Origin: Thermodesulfobacterium sp. TA1
GTDB taxonomy: Bacteria; Desulfobacterota; Thermodesulfobacteria; Thermodesulfobacteriales; Thermodesulfobacteriaceae
DNA: 64,000 bases
Assembly: GCF_008630935.1 (NCBI RefSeq)
Contig: NZ_CP043908.1
Coordinates: forward strand, 1,736,001-1,800,000
Direction: 5' to 3'
A program made the position numbers and the translations under genes. A model generated the notes under the pieces. The model worked only from the letters and a program-made list of their open reading frames with translations, ran no database searches and was not told where the DNA came from. Shown here piece after piece: positions 16,711 to 25,300 of this stretch; within the stretch, counting starts at the first letter, position 1; each line of letters opens with the position of its first letter.

Positions 16711-17182
16711 ACCTTAACATAAAAATTGCAGGAGGGGATATTAAGATTAAGGGAAAGATGGGGTAAGGTATATCCTAAGGTAGTGAAGAAATGGGAGGAT
16801 AAAGCGTATGCATTATTAACCTTTTTGAGGTATCCGAGAGAGATAAGGCAGTTTATTTATACAACTAATTAGGTTGAGAGGTTAGCGAAAGAGATAAAAA
16901 GGAGGATAAAGGTAATAGAAGTATTTCCGGATGAAGGCTCTGTTGAGAGGTTGTTATATTTAATCTTGAAAGAACTGAATGAGAGGTTAAACTCAAGGAA
17001 GTTAAGAGGGTTTAATGAAATTGAATTTGGGAACTACCATGCCTTTCCCGGAAAAATTTTTACACAATAAAAGGGACACTATGGACACAGTTATTGAAAT
17101 GTCCACATCAAAAATAAGCAGGTCTTTTGTAAAATTTAAAAAGATGCTAAAATAAATAGAAAATTACTAATGAGGTGAGGTA

Positions 17183-17815
17183 ATGAAGGTAATAGCCTTT
17201 AATGGAAGCCCGAGGAAGAAAGGTAATACCCAACAGGCGCTTGAACTTTTGGCCGAAGAACTGCTTTCCCAAGGGATAAAGACAGAAATTATTCAGGTAG
17301 GAGATAAACCTATAAGAGGATGTCTTGCCTGTTATACCTGCAGAAAAAAACAGAATGAAAGATGTGCGATAGAAGATGAGGTAAACGATTGGATACAGAA
17401 GATGAAAAAGGCTGACGGAATAGTTCTTGCTTCTCCTGTTTATTTTTCAGGAATAACAGGAACGATGAAATGTTTTTTAGATAGAGCCTTTTTGGTTTCT
17501 GGGGTTAACGGAAACCTCTTTAGGCATAAAGTAGGGGCTGCGCTTGCGGTTTGTAGAAGGGCAGGCGGAGTAGCCACTTATGACCAGCTTTTACACTACC
17601 TTACTTATGCCGAGATGGTGGTAGCTACCTCTAATTACTGGAATGGCGTGTTTGGACTCACCCCAGGTGAGGTTTTACAGGACGAAGAAGGAAGACAAAT
17701 CGTAAGGGTTTTAGCTAAAAATCTGGCCTGGCTGCTTAAAACTACCCAAGGTAAAAGGTCTAAAAACCTTGCCCCTGAAAAAGAAATAAAAACCTTTACC
17801 AACTTTATCAGATAA
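17183..17815 (+). CDS. Iron-sulfur flavoprotein (flavodoxin-fold NADPH/FMN reductase family)
   Basis: 210 residues. The N-terminal FNGSPRKKGNTQQALE is the FMN phosphate loop of the PF03358 family. Near residues 47-61 the cysteines C-x2-C-x2-C-x7-C (CLACYTCRKKQNERC) form the compact [4Fe-4S] motif of ISF proteins from anaerobes. LASPVYFSGITGTMKCFLDR is the second flavin loop. Such proteins pass electrons between ferredoxin and oxidants such as O2 or H2O2. The ATG follows GAGGTGAGG. A Crp/Fnr regulator follows after a few bases, which suggests a shared redox or stress role. Confidence 0.85.
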   Translation: MKVIAFNGSPRKKGNTQQALELLAEELLSQGIKTEIIQVGDKPIRGCLACYTCRKKQNERCAIEDEVNDWIQKMKKADGIVLASPVYFSGITGTMKCFLDRAFLVSGVNGNLFRHKVGAALAVCRRAGGVATYDQLLHYLTYAEMVVATSNYWNGVFGLTPGEVLQDEEGRQIVRVLAKNLAWLLKTTQGKRSKNLAPEKEIKTFTNFIR

Positions 17816-17828
17816 CTTGTTTAGCGGA

Positions 17829-18530
17829 ATGTTCCACGTGGAACATAAAACTGTAAACCAAGAAAATTTAAAGGCTTTTTTAAAAAGTACTTTTTATTTT
17901 TCCAGACTCTCTGAAAAGGATCTCGAAAGGATTAGCAACCTCTGTGTGGTAAAAAAATTAGCCAAGAAAACTCATCTTTTTGCTGAAGGAGATAAAGCCA
18001 CTGGGTTTTATTTAATAAAAGAGGGTTGGATTAAAATTTACAAGCTTTCTCCCGAAGGTAAGGAAATGGTAGTTCACATCTATGGACCTGGAGAAATTTT
18101 TGGAGAGATAGTACTGGCAGGGTTTGAAGAGTATCCAGTGTGGGCTCAAGCCCTTACCGAAAGCGAGGTCATTTTCTTTGAAAAAAAACTTTTTAAAAAC
18201 CTAATCTCTCAATCTCCAGACCTCTGCCTTATTCTTTTAGCTACTTTTGCTTTAAAAATAAAAGAAATGCTATCTAATTTGGAAAATCTAACCTTAAAAG
18301 ACGCTAAAGAAAGATTGATGAAGTTTCTTTATAAAGCCTCTGAATCGTCGCCAGATAGGGTTATAAAACTTGAGATTCCAAAGGCTCAACTGGCTCTTTT
18401 GTTAGGGATTACTCCAGAGACCCTTTCCAGGTTGTTTAAAAAACTTGAAGAAGAAGGGGTTATAAAGGTTGAAGGCAAATACATTTGGGTTAACCCAAAC
18501 TCTTGTAGCTTAAACGAAGGCCGAGACTAA
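17829..18530 (+). CDS. Crp/Fnr-family transcriptional regulator
   Basis: 233 residues from the ATG at 17829; an upstream TTG at 17817 would add four residues, and neither start has a clear ribosome-binding site. A cyclic-nucleotide-binding-like beta-roll (residues ~25-130: LFAEGDKATGFYLIKEGWIKIYKLSPEGKE, YGPGEIFGEI) is followed by a dimerisation helix and a winged HTH (KAQLALLLGITPETLSRLFKKLEEEGVI). There is no Fnr-type N-terminal cysteine cluster. The first residues MFHVEH are encoded by a parS site that overlaps the start codon. It lies between an iron-sulfur flavoprotein and an arsenate reductase gene. Confidence 0.88.
   Translation: MFHVEHKTVNQENLKAFLKSTFYFSRLSEKDLERISNLCVVKKLAKKTHLFAEGDKATGFYLIKEGWIKIYKLSPEGKEMVVHIYGPGEIFGEIVLAGFEEYPVWAQALTESEVIFFEKKLFKNLISQSPDLCLILLATFALKIKEMLSNLENLTLKDAKERLMKFLYKASESSPDRVIKLEIPKAQLALLLGITPETLSRLFKKLEEEGVIKVEGKYIWVNPNSCSLNEGRD
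17830..17845. promoter_or_regulatory. parS centromere site overlapping a start codon
   Basis: TGTTCCACGTGGAACA is a perfect 16-bp palindrome identical to the core at 9692-9707 and fits the ParB-binding parS consensus. The T of the ATG start (17829-17831) of the Crp/Fnr gene is its first base. Two parS copies 8 kb apart imply that this chromosomal region is in the origin-proximal ParB-loading zone. Confidence 0.85.
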
Positions 18531-18580
18531 TGGTTTAACCTTCAAGGAAGGATAACTCTAAGAGGAGGAGAAAATAAAGG

Positions 18581-19006
18581 ATGAAAATAGCTTTTATTTG
18601 CACAGGAAATTCTGCAAGGAGTCAGATGGCAGAGGGATATGCTAAACACTTTGCTAATCTATATGGGGTTAACGTAGAGGTCTATTCTGCTGGTTCAAAA
18701 CCTGAACCTGTGGTTAACCCCTTAGTCATTAAGGTCATGGCAGAGGATGGCATAGACATAACCTCTCAGTATCCTAAGTCTATAGAAGAAATCCCTTTGG
18801 CAGAGGTTGACCTGGTTATAACCCTCTGCGGAGACGCTCAAGAAACCTGCCCATATTTTCCTGCTCAAAAAAGAGAACATTGGGGGCTTGACGACCCTGC
18901 TAAAGCCAAGGGCACAGAGGAAGAAAAATTGGGATTTTTTCGTAAAATAAGAGACGAGATAAAAGAGAGGGTAAAAATTCTAATCTTTTCCTTTAAGCGT
19001 CCTTAA
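18581..19006 (+). CDS. arsC: Arsenate reductase, thioredoxin-coupled (LMW-phosphatase fold)
   Basis: 141 residues. The P-loop C-T-G-N-S-A-R-S at residues 7-14 holds the nucleophilic cysteine. Two further cysteines in ITLCGDAQETCP (about residues 82 and 89) are the relay pair that separate ArsC from plain tyrosine phosphatases. DDPAKAKG is the family's general-acid loop. The enzyme reduces arsenate to arsenite in the cytoplasm. It has an AGAGGAGGA site and follows the Crp/Fnr gene by 50 bp. No arsenite efflux gene is present nearby, so export must be encoded elsewhere. Confidence 0.88.
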   Translation: MKIAFICTGNSARSQMAEGYAKHFANLYGVNVEVYSAGSKPEPVVNPLVIKVMAEDGIDITSQYPKSIEEIPLAEVDLVITLCGDAQETCPYFPAQKREHWGLDDPAKAKGTEEEKLGFFRKIRDEIKERVKILIFSFKRP

Positions 19007-19116
19007 ATCTTCTCCCATTTTTATCAAAATTTAAAAAGTTTTTAACCTTTTTTTAACCTTTTTTCTTTATTATCTTCTTCAAAATAGGTCAAAAAACCAA
19101 AAGAGGAGGTGGGCTG

Positions 19117-19680
19117 ATGAATCAAGAATTTTTTGTAAATCTTGTAAAAAAGTCTGTAAAAGCGTGGGGAATAGAGATGTTTGATAAGGTCCCTGTACTT
19201 ACTGAATTTTTTAACTACCAGAAAACCGGAGGGTTAAAAGATTTTTCCTATAAGGAATGGTATGAAAACGATTTTTTAGGTATGGTTTTAGTGATAACCG
19301 CAGAAAAAAACTTGGTGGTGAACTATGCTAAAAAGGTATATCCTCACTTTATGATAGATTTTAATTTACTTAAGGATTTAGAGCCTTTTTGTCTAAAAAC
19401 TTTACAAGAACTTACACAAAGATTAACCCAAAAGGTTTTAGAGGAGTTAAACCAAACAAGCTTAAGGTTTCAGTTAAAAAAACAAGAATGCTTTAAGTCT
19501 GTGAACTCTATTCAACCTCTTTGGGGAATGTTAAACCTTTCTTTTAATTATAGAATTGCTCCTATAGGAGATTTAGGAATTTATTTTATAAGTGGTCCTA
19601 AGGAGTATCTTTCCAAAAGATATCTATCGCAAAATTCTTTCAATAGTTTTTCTTCTAAGAAAAACTATTTAGCGGCTTAA
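19117..19680 (+). CDS. Hypothetical protein, possibly CheX/CheC-like
   Basis: 187 residues behind an excellent AGAGGAGGTGGG site. A beta segment FLGMVLVITAEKNLVVNYAKKVYPH is followed by a long amphipathic helix LKTLQELTQRLTQKVLEEL. That alternation loosely recalls CheC/CheX phosphatase domains, but the ExxN active-site motif is not seen, so this is a weak guess. It ends a few bases before a GGDEF gene and then an EAL gene, so a role connected with c-di-GMP or chemosensory signalling is suggested by context only. Confidence 0.5.
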   Translation: MNQEFFVNLVKKSVKAWGIEMFDKVPVLTEFFNYQKTGGLKDFSYKEWYENDFLGMVLVITAEKNLVVNYAKKVYPHFMIDFNLLKDLEPFCLKTLQELTQRLTQKVLEELNQTSLRFQLKKQECFKSVNSIQPLWGMLNLSFNYRIAPIGDLGIYFISGPKEYLSKRYLSQNSFNSFSSKKNYLAA

Positions 19681-19683
19681 AGA

Positions 19684-20736
19684 TTGTGGATGATAGTGGA
19701 TGTTTTTTTATTAGATAGAAGATTAAAAGATATAGCTGTTAGAGTTCAACCGATTTATCATCAAGTTTTTGTAAGAGAGGCTTTTTTGCTTTTTATGCAG
19801 GATGAAAAACTTAACCTTATACCGGTAATAAACCAAGATAAATTTGTGGTAGGACAACTACAAAGAAGAAGGTTTCTTGAACATATTGTTTTAGGAAAGT
19901 ATGGATATGGCATCCATCTTAACGGAAATAAAAAGGTATTAGAAATAATGGAGCCACCAGGGCTCATTCTTGATGCCTTTAATACCATAGAAGAGGCTGG
20001 TATAAAACTCCAACAGAGAAAACCTCCTGATACCTATGACGACATCATAGTGGTTGATAACAACCGATATTTTGGGGTGGTTTCTGTCTCTCTTTTAGTA
20101 GAGGCTTTAGCTCAAAAATCTCTTATGCTTGCCAAAGATGCTAATCCCCTTACCGGGCTTCCTGGAAACTGGGCCATAAAAAGTGTTATAGAAGAAAAGA
20201 TAGAGAAAGGAGAGGCTTTTGAGGTAATCTATATAGACATCAACTATTTTAAACCGTTTAACGATCGCTATGGTTTTGCTAAAGGAGATGAAGTAATCAT
20301 TGTCTTGGGAAAGGTGATAAAAGAGGCGGTTAGTCTCTGGAAAAACTCTTTTGTTGGGCATATAGGAGGGGATGACTTTATAGTAGTAACTTCTCCAGAA
20401 GCTTCCTTAGCAATAGCTGAAAGGATTAAGAAGGGATTTGAAGCTTTTTTGCCTGAATTTCACGGAAAGGACTACTTGGTAGGAAGATACCAGTCTAAGG
20501 ACCGAGAAGGTAAAGAAAGAACTTTCCCTCTCCTTTCTCTTACCTTGTCGATAGTAAGTAGTTTGAATAGAAACATAACCTCTTATGCTCATTTAGCCTC
20601 GATTGCTTCAGAGGTTAAAGCAAAGGCTAAAGCTTTGTCTAAAGAAGCAGGAACGTCCGTAATCTTTAAAGACCGAAGAAAAGATAAGTCTGAGGAAGAA
20701 GAATTTTATGCAAGAAATAAAGCCGTTACTCATTGA
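19684..20736 (+). CDS. CBS-domain diguanylate cyclase (GGDEF)
   Basis: 350 residues from a TTG at 19684; an ATG two codons later is equally possible. The N-terminal half (residues ~10-155) has the pattern of a CBS pair (NLIPVINQDKFVVGQL; DDIIVVDNNRYFGVVSV). The C-terminal GGDEF domain opens with ANPLTGLPGNWAI, has the metal Asp in VIYIDINYFKPFNDRYGF, and the signature reads GGDDF, a tolerated variant. No RxxD inhibitory site is visible at the usual position. It should make c-di-GMP from GTP in the cytosol. It overlaps the following EAL gene by 29 bp. Confidence 0.88.
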   Translation: MWMIVDVFLLDRRLKDIAVRVQPIYHQVFVREAFLLFMQDEKLNLIPVINQDKFVVGQLQRRRFLEHIVLGKYGYGIHLNGNKKVLEIMEPPGLILDAFNTIEEAGIKLQQRKPPDTYDDIIVVDNNRYFGVVSVSLLVEALAQKSLMLAKDANPLTGLPGNWAIKSVIEEKIEKGEAFEVIYIDINYFKPFNDRYGFAKGDEVIIVLGKVIKEAVSLWKNSFVGHIGGDDFIVVTSPEASLAIAERIKKGFEAFLPEFHGKDYLVGRYQSKDREGKERTFPLLSLTLSIVSSLNRNITSYAHLASIASEVKAKAKALSKEAGTSVIFKDRRKDKSEEEEFYARNKAVTH

Positions 20737-21532
20737 GGGAAACCTTGATATTTATTTTCAACCTGTAGTCAACCTTTTTACAGGCAAAGTGTTAGGTTTT
20801 GAGGCCTTGGTTAGAGGAATAAACCAAGAGAAAAACCTTATCATCCCTCCTAATGTTCTTTTTGAGCTGGCTAAAAAAGAAGGGGTTTTGATAGAATTTG
20901 ACCGCACTTGTAAAGACCTTGCTATGAAAAAATTTAAAGATTTTGGACTGGAAAAGGATTTTCTCCTTTTTCTGAATGTTAACAGCGAAACCATAGACCT
21001 TGGGCTTGCAGGAACTAATTGGATAAAAAAAAGAATCAGATATTACGGCATAAATCCTAAAGCTATAGTGGTTGAAATAAGCGAAGCCAAAATAATCCAT
21101 ACAGACAAACTGATTGCTTTTGCAGAAAAATACTTAAATTACGGATTTTCTATAGCCCTTGATGACTTTGGAACCAGGCATTCAAATTTGGAAAGATTGA
21201 TCCGTTTAGATATTCAATATTTAAAGTTAGCTAAAACCTTTATAGAGGACCTCCCTAATGGTGAGAAAAAACAAAAACTTTTAGAGGTTATAGATATCCT
21301 TAGCCAAAAGTTAGATTTTTTAAACATTGCAGAAGGGGTAGAAACTTGGGAAGAGGCCTTATTTTTAAAACAGTACAACATTTCGTTAGCCCAAGGATAT
21401 TTTTTTTCTTATCCAAATCCAAACCCAAGAGAAGCCCTATTTTTAGCAGAAAAGAAAATCAAAGAGCTAGAGTTAATAATTTCTAATAAACTGTGGTATA
21501 ATACTTATGAGGGTTTACTTCCATCTTCTTGA
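20708..21532 (+). CDS. EAL-domain c-di-GMP phosphodiesterase
   Basis: 274 residues consisting of one EAL domain. All catalytic landmarks are present: FEALVRG (EAL), FLNVN, the Glu in VVEISE, DDFGT, the Lys in YLKLAKTF, and AEGVET followed by the typical AQGYFFSYP end. It should hydrolyse c-di-GMP to pGpG. The ATG lies inside the end of the GGDEF gene, so translation is coupled. Many bacteria carry the same three modules in one polypeptide, so this locus may be a natural split. The 3' end overlaps a convergent CBS-protein gene by 18 bp. Confidence 0.9.
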   Translation: MQEIKPLLIEGNLDIYFQPVVNLFTGKVLGFEALVRGINQEKNLIIPPNVLFELAKKEGVLIEFDRTCKDLAMKKFKDFGLEKDFLLFLNVNSETIDLGLAGTNWIKKRIRYYGINPKAIVVEISEAKIIHTDKLIAFAEKYLNYGFSIALDDFGTRHSNLERLIRLDIQYLKLAKTFIEDLPNGEKKQKLLEVIDILSQKLDFLNIAEGVETWEEALFLKQYNISLAQGYFFSYPNPNPREALFLAEKKIKELELIISNKLWYNTYEGLLPSS

Positions 21533-22240
21533 AGGCACATCCTCTATCGTATCTTTACGGACAAAAAGAACCTTAATGGTTTCGTATTCATTAAAAGCTT
21601 CTATAACACTTTTTTCTACGTCGGCTAAAGGTTTAGAAAGCTGAAACCTAACCATCACGTCTTTAAGGTTGGTATCATGACTAAGAAGAAAAAGGGCATC
21701 CCACATGAGAATACTTGAAATCTTTGCCCCTAATTTGTTGTTAAGCACATCTCTTATGCTTTTTATATCGTCTACGCATCCAATAAGGGCTCCCATCAAA
21801 TAAGGGGCAAAATAAACCCCGGAAACCAAAGTATAAAACCTAAAAATATCGGTCTCGGTTATGATACCTACGACTCTATGGGCTTTATCTACTACCGGTA
21901 GGCCCGAAACCTTGTTTTCAAGCATAATAACCGAGGCTTTCTCTATGGTTTCATCAGGATAGGTGTAGATAGGGTCTTTGGTCATAACCTCTTTAATAGG
22001 AATTTTTTTTAGTTGATCAAAAAATTCTTCAAACTTAGGGTCTTTAATCAATTCCTTAGCCTTATAGGGTAAAAGACCTTTTATGTCTGTAAGGGTTATT
22101 ATTCCGGCAAGTTTGCCCTCTTTAGTAATAGGAACTTTTCTAAAAGTTTTAAAGTCTTCTAAAAGCTTAAAAGCCTTTTCTAAGGTTTCGTTTTCTTCTA
22201 AAGTTACTACGTTTTCTGTCATCCAATCTTTAACCAGCAT
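21515..22240 (-). CDS. CBS-pair protein
   Basis: 241 residues. Two CBS motifs (MLVKDWMTENVVTLEENETL; IKEVMTKDPIYTYPDETIEKA) occupy residues ~1-140, each with the VxGIIT(L/E)TDI ending that binds adenylyl ligands. The last ~75 residues form an alpha/beta extension with an ACT-like pattern (DVMVRFQLSKPLADVEKSVIEAF). Such proteins sense energy charge and regulate partners; no partner is obvious. The start has an AAAGGAGGATAAA site. It may be the last gene of the dnaE transcript, separated from it by 133 bp. Confidence 0.75.
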   Translation of the reverse strand: MLVKDWMTENVVTLEENETLEKAFKLLEDFKTFRKVPITKEGKLAGIITLTDIKGLLPYKAKELIKDPKFEEFFDQLKKIPIKEVMTKDPIYTYPDETIEKASVIMLENKVSGLPVVDKAHRVVGIITETDIFRFYTLVSGVYFAPYLMGALIGCVDDIKSIRDVLNNKLGAKISSILMWDALFLLSHDTNLKDVMVRFQLSKPLADVEKSVIEAFNEYETIKVLFVRKDTIEDVPSRRWK

Positions 22241-22373
22241 TTTATCCTCCTTTTGTGCTAAAATTTTAAAACCTGTGCTATATAATTTCTATTATAGAAG
22301 GTTTGTAAATGAAATCAAGGGTAATTTGAGGTTATTCTTTTAGTTTGAAAGAATAAGGGAATTTTGGAGAATC

Positions 22374-25300
22374 TTATTCAGAAAAGAGTATTTTTAGCTG
22401 GGGAAAATTATCTAAAAGTAAAAAGAGGTTCTCATAGGAAGGGGAAAGCTTAGCTTCGTTTAGTTCAAAGTGTACTATAGCATCAGGATAATGCAATTGG
22501 AGTTTTATAGGTAATGCGTTTTTTTCCTCTCTGTTTAAAAAGTTTTTCAAAAATTCTAAAAACTGTTGGTTAATCAGATTAGAAGGAATAATAAGTTTGA
22601 GTACCCCTTCTTTAAACAGCTTGAAATCGTTGATAGGAGCAAGGTCCTCTACTAAAAGGGTTAACGATTCTTCGTCTTTATCTACGGTAAGGCGTACCCA
22701 AAGGATGGCTCCTTCGTTTAAAACGGAAAAGTTTTGTTTATATAAGTCTGGAAAAATCAGTGCTCTTGCCGAAGAAAACTCATCTTCTATCCTAAGGATA
22801 GCCATCTTGTCCCCGTTTTTGGTCTGTTTAAGCTTTACTTCAGAAACCAACCCAAGCAAAATTAACCGAGAGCCATCTTCTACTTGGGAAATATTTTCTA
22901 AATTATAGGGGGTAAAAATGTCTATCCAAGGGCGAAGTCTTTTTATTGGGTGGTCTGTAAGGTAGAATCCTAAGGCTTCTTTTTCAAAAGCAAGTTTAGT
23001 GTCTAAATCCCATTCTGGAACTTCTTCTAAGGTATAAGAAGTGGCTGGATTTAAAAGGGTGGCTTGCCCAAATAAAGAAGAAAACTTGTTTTGAGAGGTA
23101 AAAGAAAGAACTGAAGGTAGGTTGTGCATAAGTTTTGCTCTGTTTGGTTCTATGCTGTCAAAAGCTCCGGCCTTTATAAGGGCTTCTATGGTTTTTCGAT
23201 TGGCCTTTTTGGTGTCTACCTTGTTGCAGAAATCCAGAAAAGAACGGTAAGGTCGTTTATTGATGATTTCGTTTACTGCTTCTTCCCCTACATTTTTTAC
23301 GGCTTGAAGTCCTATACGTATAGCCCCTTTCTCTACTGAGAAACCTATTTCACTTAGGTTTATATCAGGAGGAAGTATGGAGATACCCATTTCAGTAGCT
23401 ACTGAGATGTATTTACTTACTTCTTCGCTTTTGTTAGCTTCGTAAGTAAGAATAGAAGCTATAAAATAAACAGGATAATGAGCTTTTAAATAGGCGGTCT
23501 GATAAGCTACCAAGGCATAGGCTGCAGAGTGACTCTTGTTAAATCCGTAGTCAGCAAATTTTTCTATCAGGTCAAAAACCGTCTTAGCAGTATTTTCTGG
23601 TATCCCTCTTTCTACAGACCTTCTAACAAACTCTTCTTTTAAACTTTCCATCAATTCTTTTTCTTTTTTTCCGATGGCGCGTCTGAGAAGGTCTGCTTCT
23701 CCGAGGCTATAACCTGCCATCACTTGGGCTATTTGCATGACCTGTTCTTGATAAACAATGACTCCGTAGGTCTCTTTAAGGATCGGTTCTAAAAGAGGAT
23801 GAGGATATTCGGGCTTTCTTCTACCATGTTTAGTCTCTATATATTGGTCTACCAAACCACCTTCTAAAGGTCCTGGACGATAGAGGGCTAAAACCGCTAT
23901 TAGGTCGTTAAAATCAGAAGGTTTAAGCCTTCTTAAAAGGTCTTTCATCCCTTGAGATTCTAACTGAAACACTCCGTCAGTTTCTCCAGCTCTCAGTAAT
24001 TCAAAGGTTTTGGGATCATCAAGCGGTATCTGGTTTAAATCTATTTCTATCCCTTCGTATTTTTGGATAAGTTTAAGGGTTTTGTCTATGATGGTAAGGG
24101 TTTTAAGCCCTAAAAAATCAAACTTAATAAGGCCAACGGTTTCACAGGCCTTCATGTCAAACTGGACTAAAATTTCGTTTTCTTCTCCTTTCATCAAAGG
24201 GGCTACTTCTATGATCGATTTTCCTGAGATGATAACTCCGGCTGCATGCTGACTTGCATGTCTCGGAAGGCCTTCTAATCTTTTAGCCAGTGTAAAAAGT
24301 TTTTTAATCTCTTCGTTTTTTTGCATAAGTTCTTGAAATTCTGGTCTTTCAAGCTCTTTTTCTAAAGACACATCAGGTCCTGCGCTTATCATTTTAGCGA
24401 TAGGGTCTATTTCTTTAGGTTTAAACCCTAAGACTCTGCCTACGTCTCTTACCACCTGTTTAGCTTTTAACTGACCAAAGGTTGCAATTTTAGCGATGTA
24501 GTCTTTTCCGTAGGTTTGGGCTACATATTCTATAACTTCATCTCTTCTTTCCATACAAAAATCAACGTCTATATCAGGAAGGCTTGGACGTTCTTTGTTT
24601 AAAAATCTTTCAAAAAGAAGCCCCCATCTTATAGGATCAAGGTTGGTAATCCCTAAGGCATAAGAGGTAAGGGCACCTGCTGCAGACCCTCTTCCTGGAC
24701 CGACTGGTATTCCTTTTGACCGTGCCCACTCTATGAAGTCAGAAACGATAAGAAAGTAGCTGGCATATCCTTTTTCGATGATAACCTCTAATTCTTGTTC
24801 TAATCTCTGACGATAAACCTCTTTGTCCGCAGCCAGTTGGTTTCTTTGTTCTAATTCTAAAAGCCTTTTTTCAAGACCTTCTCTTGCCTTTTTAGCAAAC
24901 CAATCTTCTGCAGTCTCCCCTTCAGGGATTTTAGCCTTTGGGAAAAGGACCTCTCCGGTTTTAAGCTCTAAGTTAACTTTTTCAAAGACCTCTAAGGTAT
25001 TGGTAATGACCTCAGCCGGCAGGTCCTTAAACCTTTCTCTCATTTCCTCTGCACTTGCTAAATAAAGCTTATCGGTGTTAAACTTAAACCGGTCTGGGTC
25101 AGAAAGCTTGTGTCCTGTTTGGATGCAGAGTAACACCTCATGGGCTAAGGCATCTTCTTTATCTAAGTAATGACAGTCTGCGGTAGCTACACATTTTATG
25201 TTAAGGCTTTCGGCTATATCTAAAATTTTTTGATTACAAATCTCTTGTTCTGGCAGGTCGTTTCTTTGGACTTCAAGGTAAAAATCCTCTTTAAACAATT

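Larger units (their letters stand above)
15284..16734 (-). mobile_element. IS110-family insertion sequence, apparently complete
   Basis: 1,451 bp inserted into IS256 copy C. Joining 15283 to 16735 restores a continuous transposase frame across the site (...AKEGILRLRERWG). A 4-bp GGAG (CTCC on the element's coding strand) occurs at both junctions, 15280-15283 and 16731-16734, consistent with the CT core of IS110 recombination. There are no inverted repeats at the ends, as expected for the family. On the coding strand the left end is ~230 bp of non-coding DNA and the right end only ~20 bp. Confidence 0.85.
14647..17070 (+). pseudogene. IS256-family transposase, interrupted and with internal stops
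   Basis: It begins at a GTG at 14647 behind GGAGGGG. The N-terminal domain runs to about 14930, where a deletion leads to a stop. The frame resumes with the segment AKEPVYLALGIKPDGR, and around 15100 the second catalytic Asp is in LFITDDLPGIENAIKMVYP with the following CVLHTVRNSLNKV. The IS110 element splits the gene at 15283/16735. The C-terminal part (LRERWGKVYPKVVKKWEDKA) follows, with a TAG in place of a sense codon in the YTTN-x-VER motif near 16870. The gene is dead. Confidence 0.8.
14543..17083 (+). mobile_element. IS256-family element copy C, interrupted by an IS110-family element
   Basis: The terminal repeats are (GG)TAGTGTCTCATTAATTGTG at 14543 and the complement of (CA)TAGTGTCCCTTTTATTGTG ending at 17083. 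Without the inserted IS110 element (15284-16734) this copy would be ~1.09 kb. It keeps the region around the second catalytic Asp that A and B lack, but shares with A the two smaller central deletions. No target duplication is recognisable in the flanks. Confidence 0.8.

Noticed and set aside
15311-16717. 468-codon plus-strand ORF across the IS110 element
   Set aside because: It is the antisense frame of the intact IS110 recombinase, and its product has no recognisable domains.
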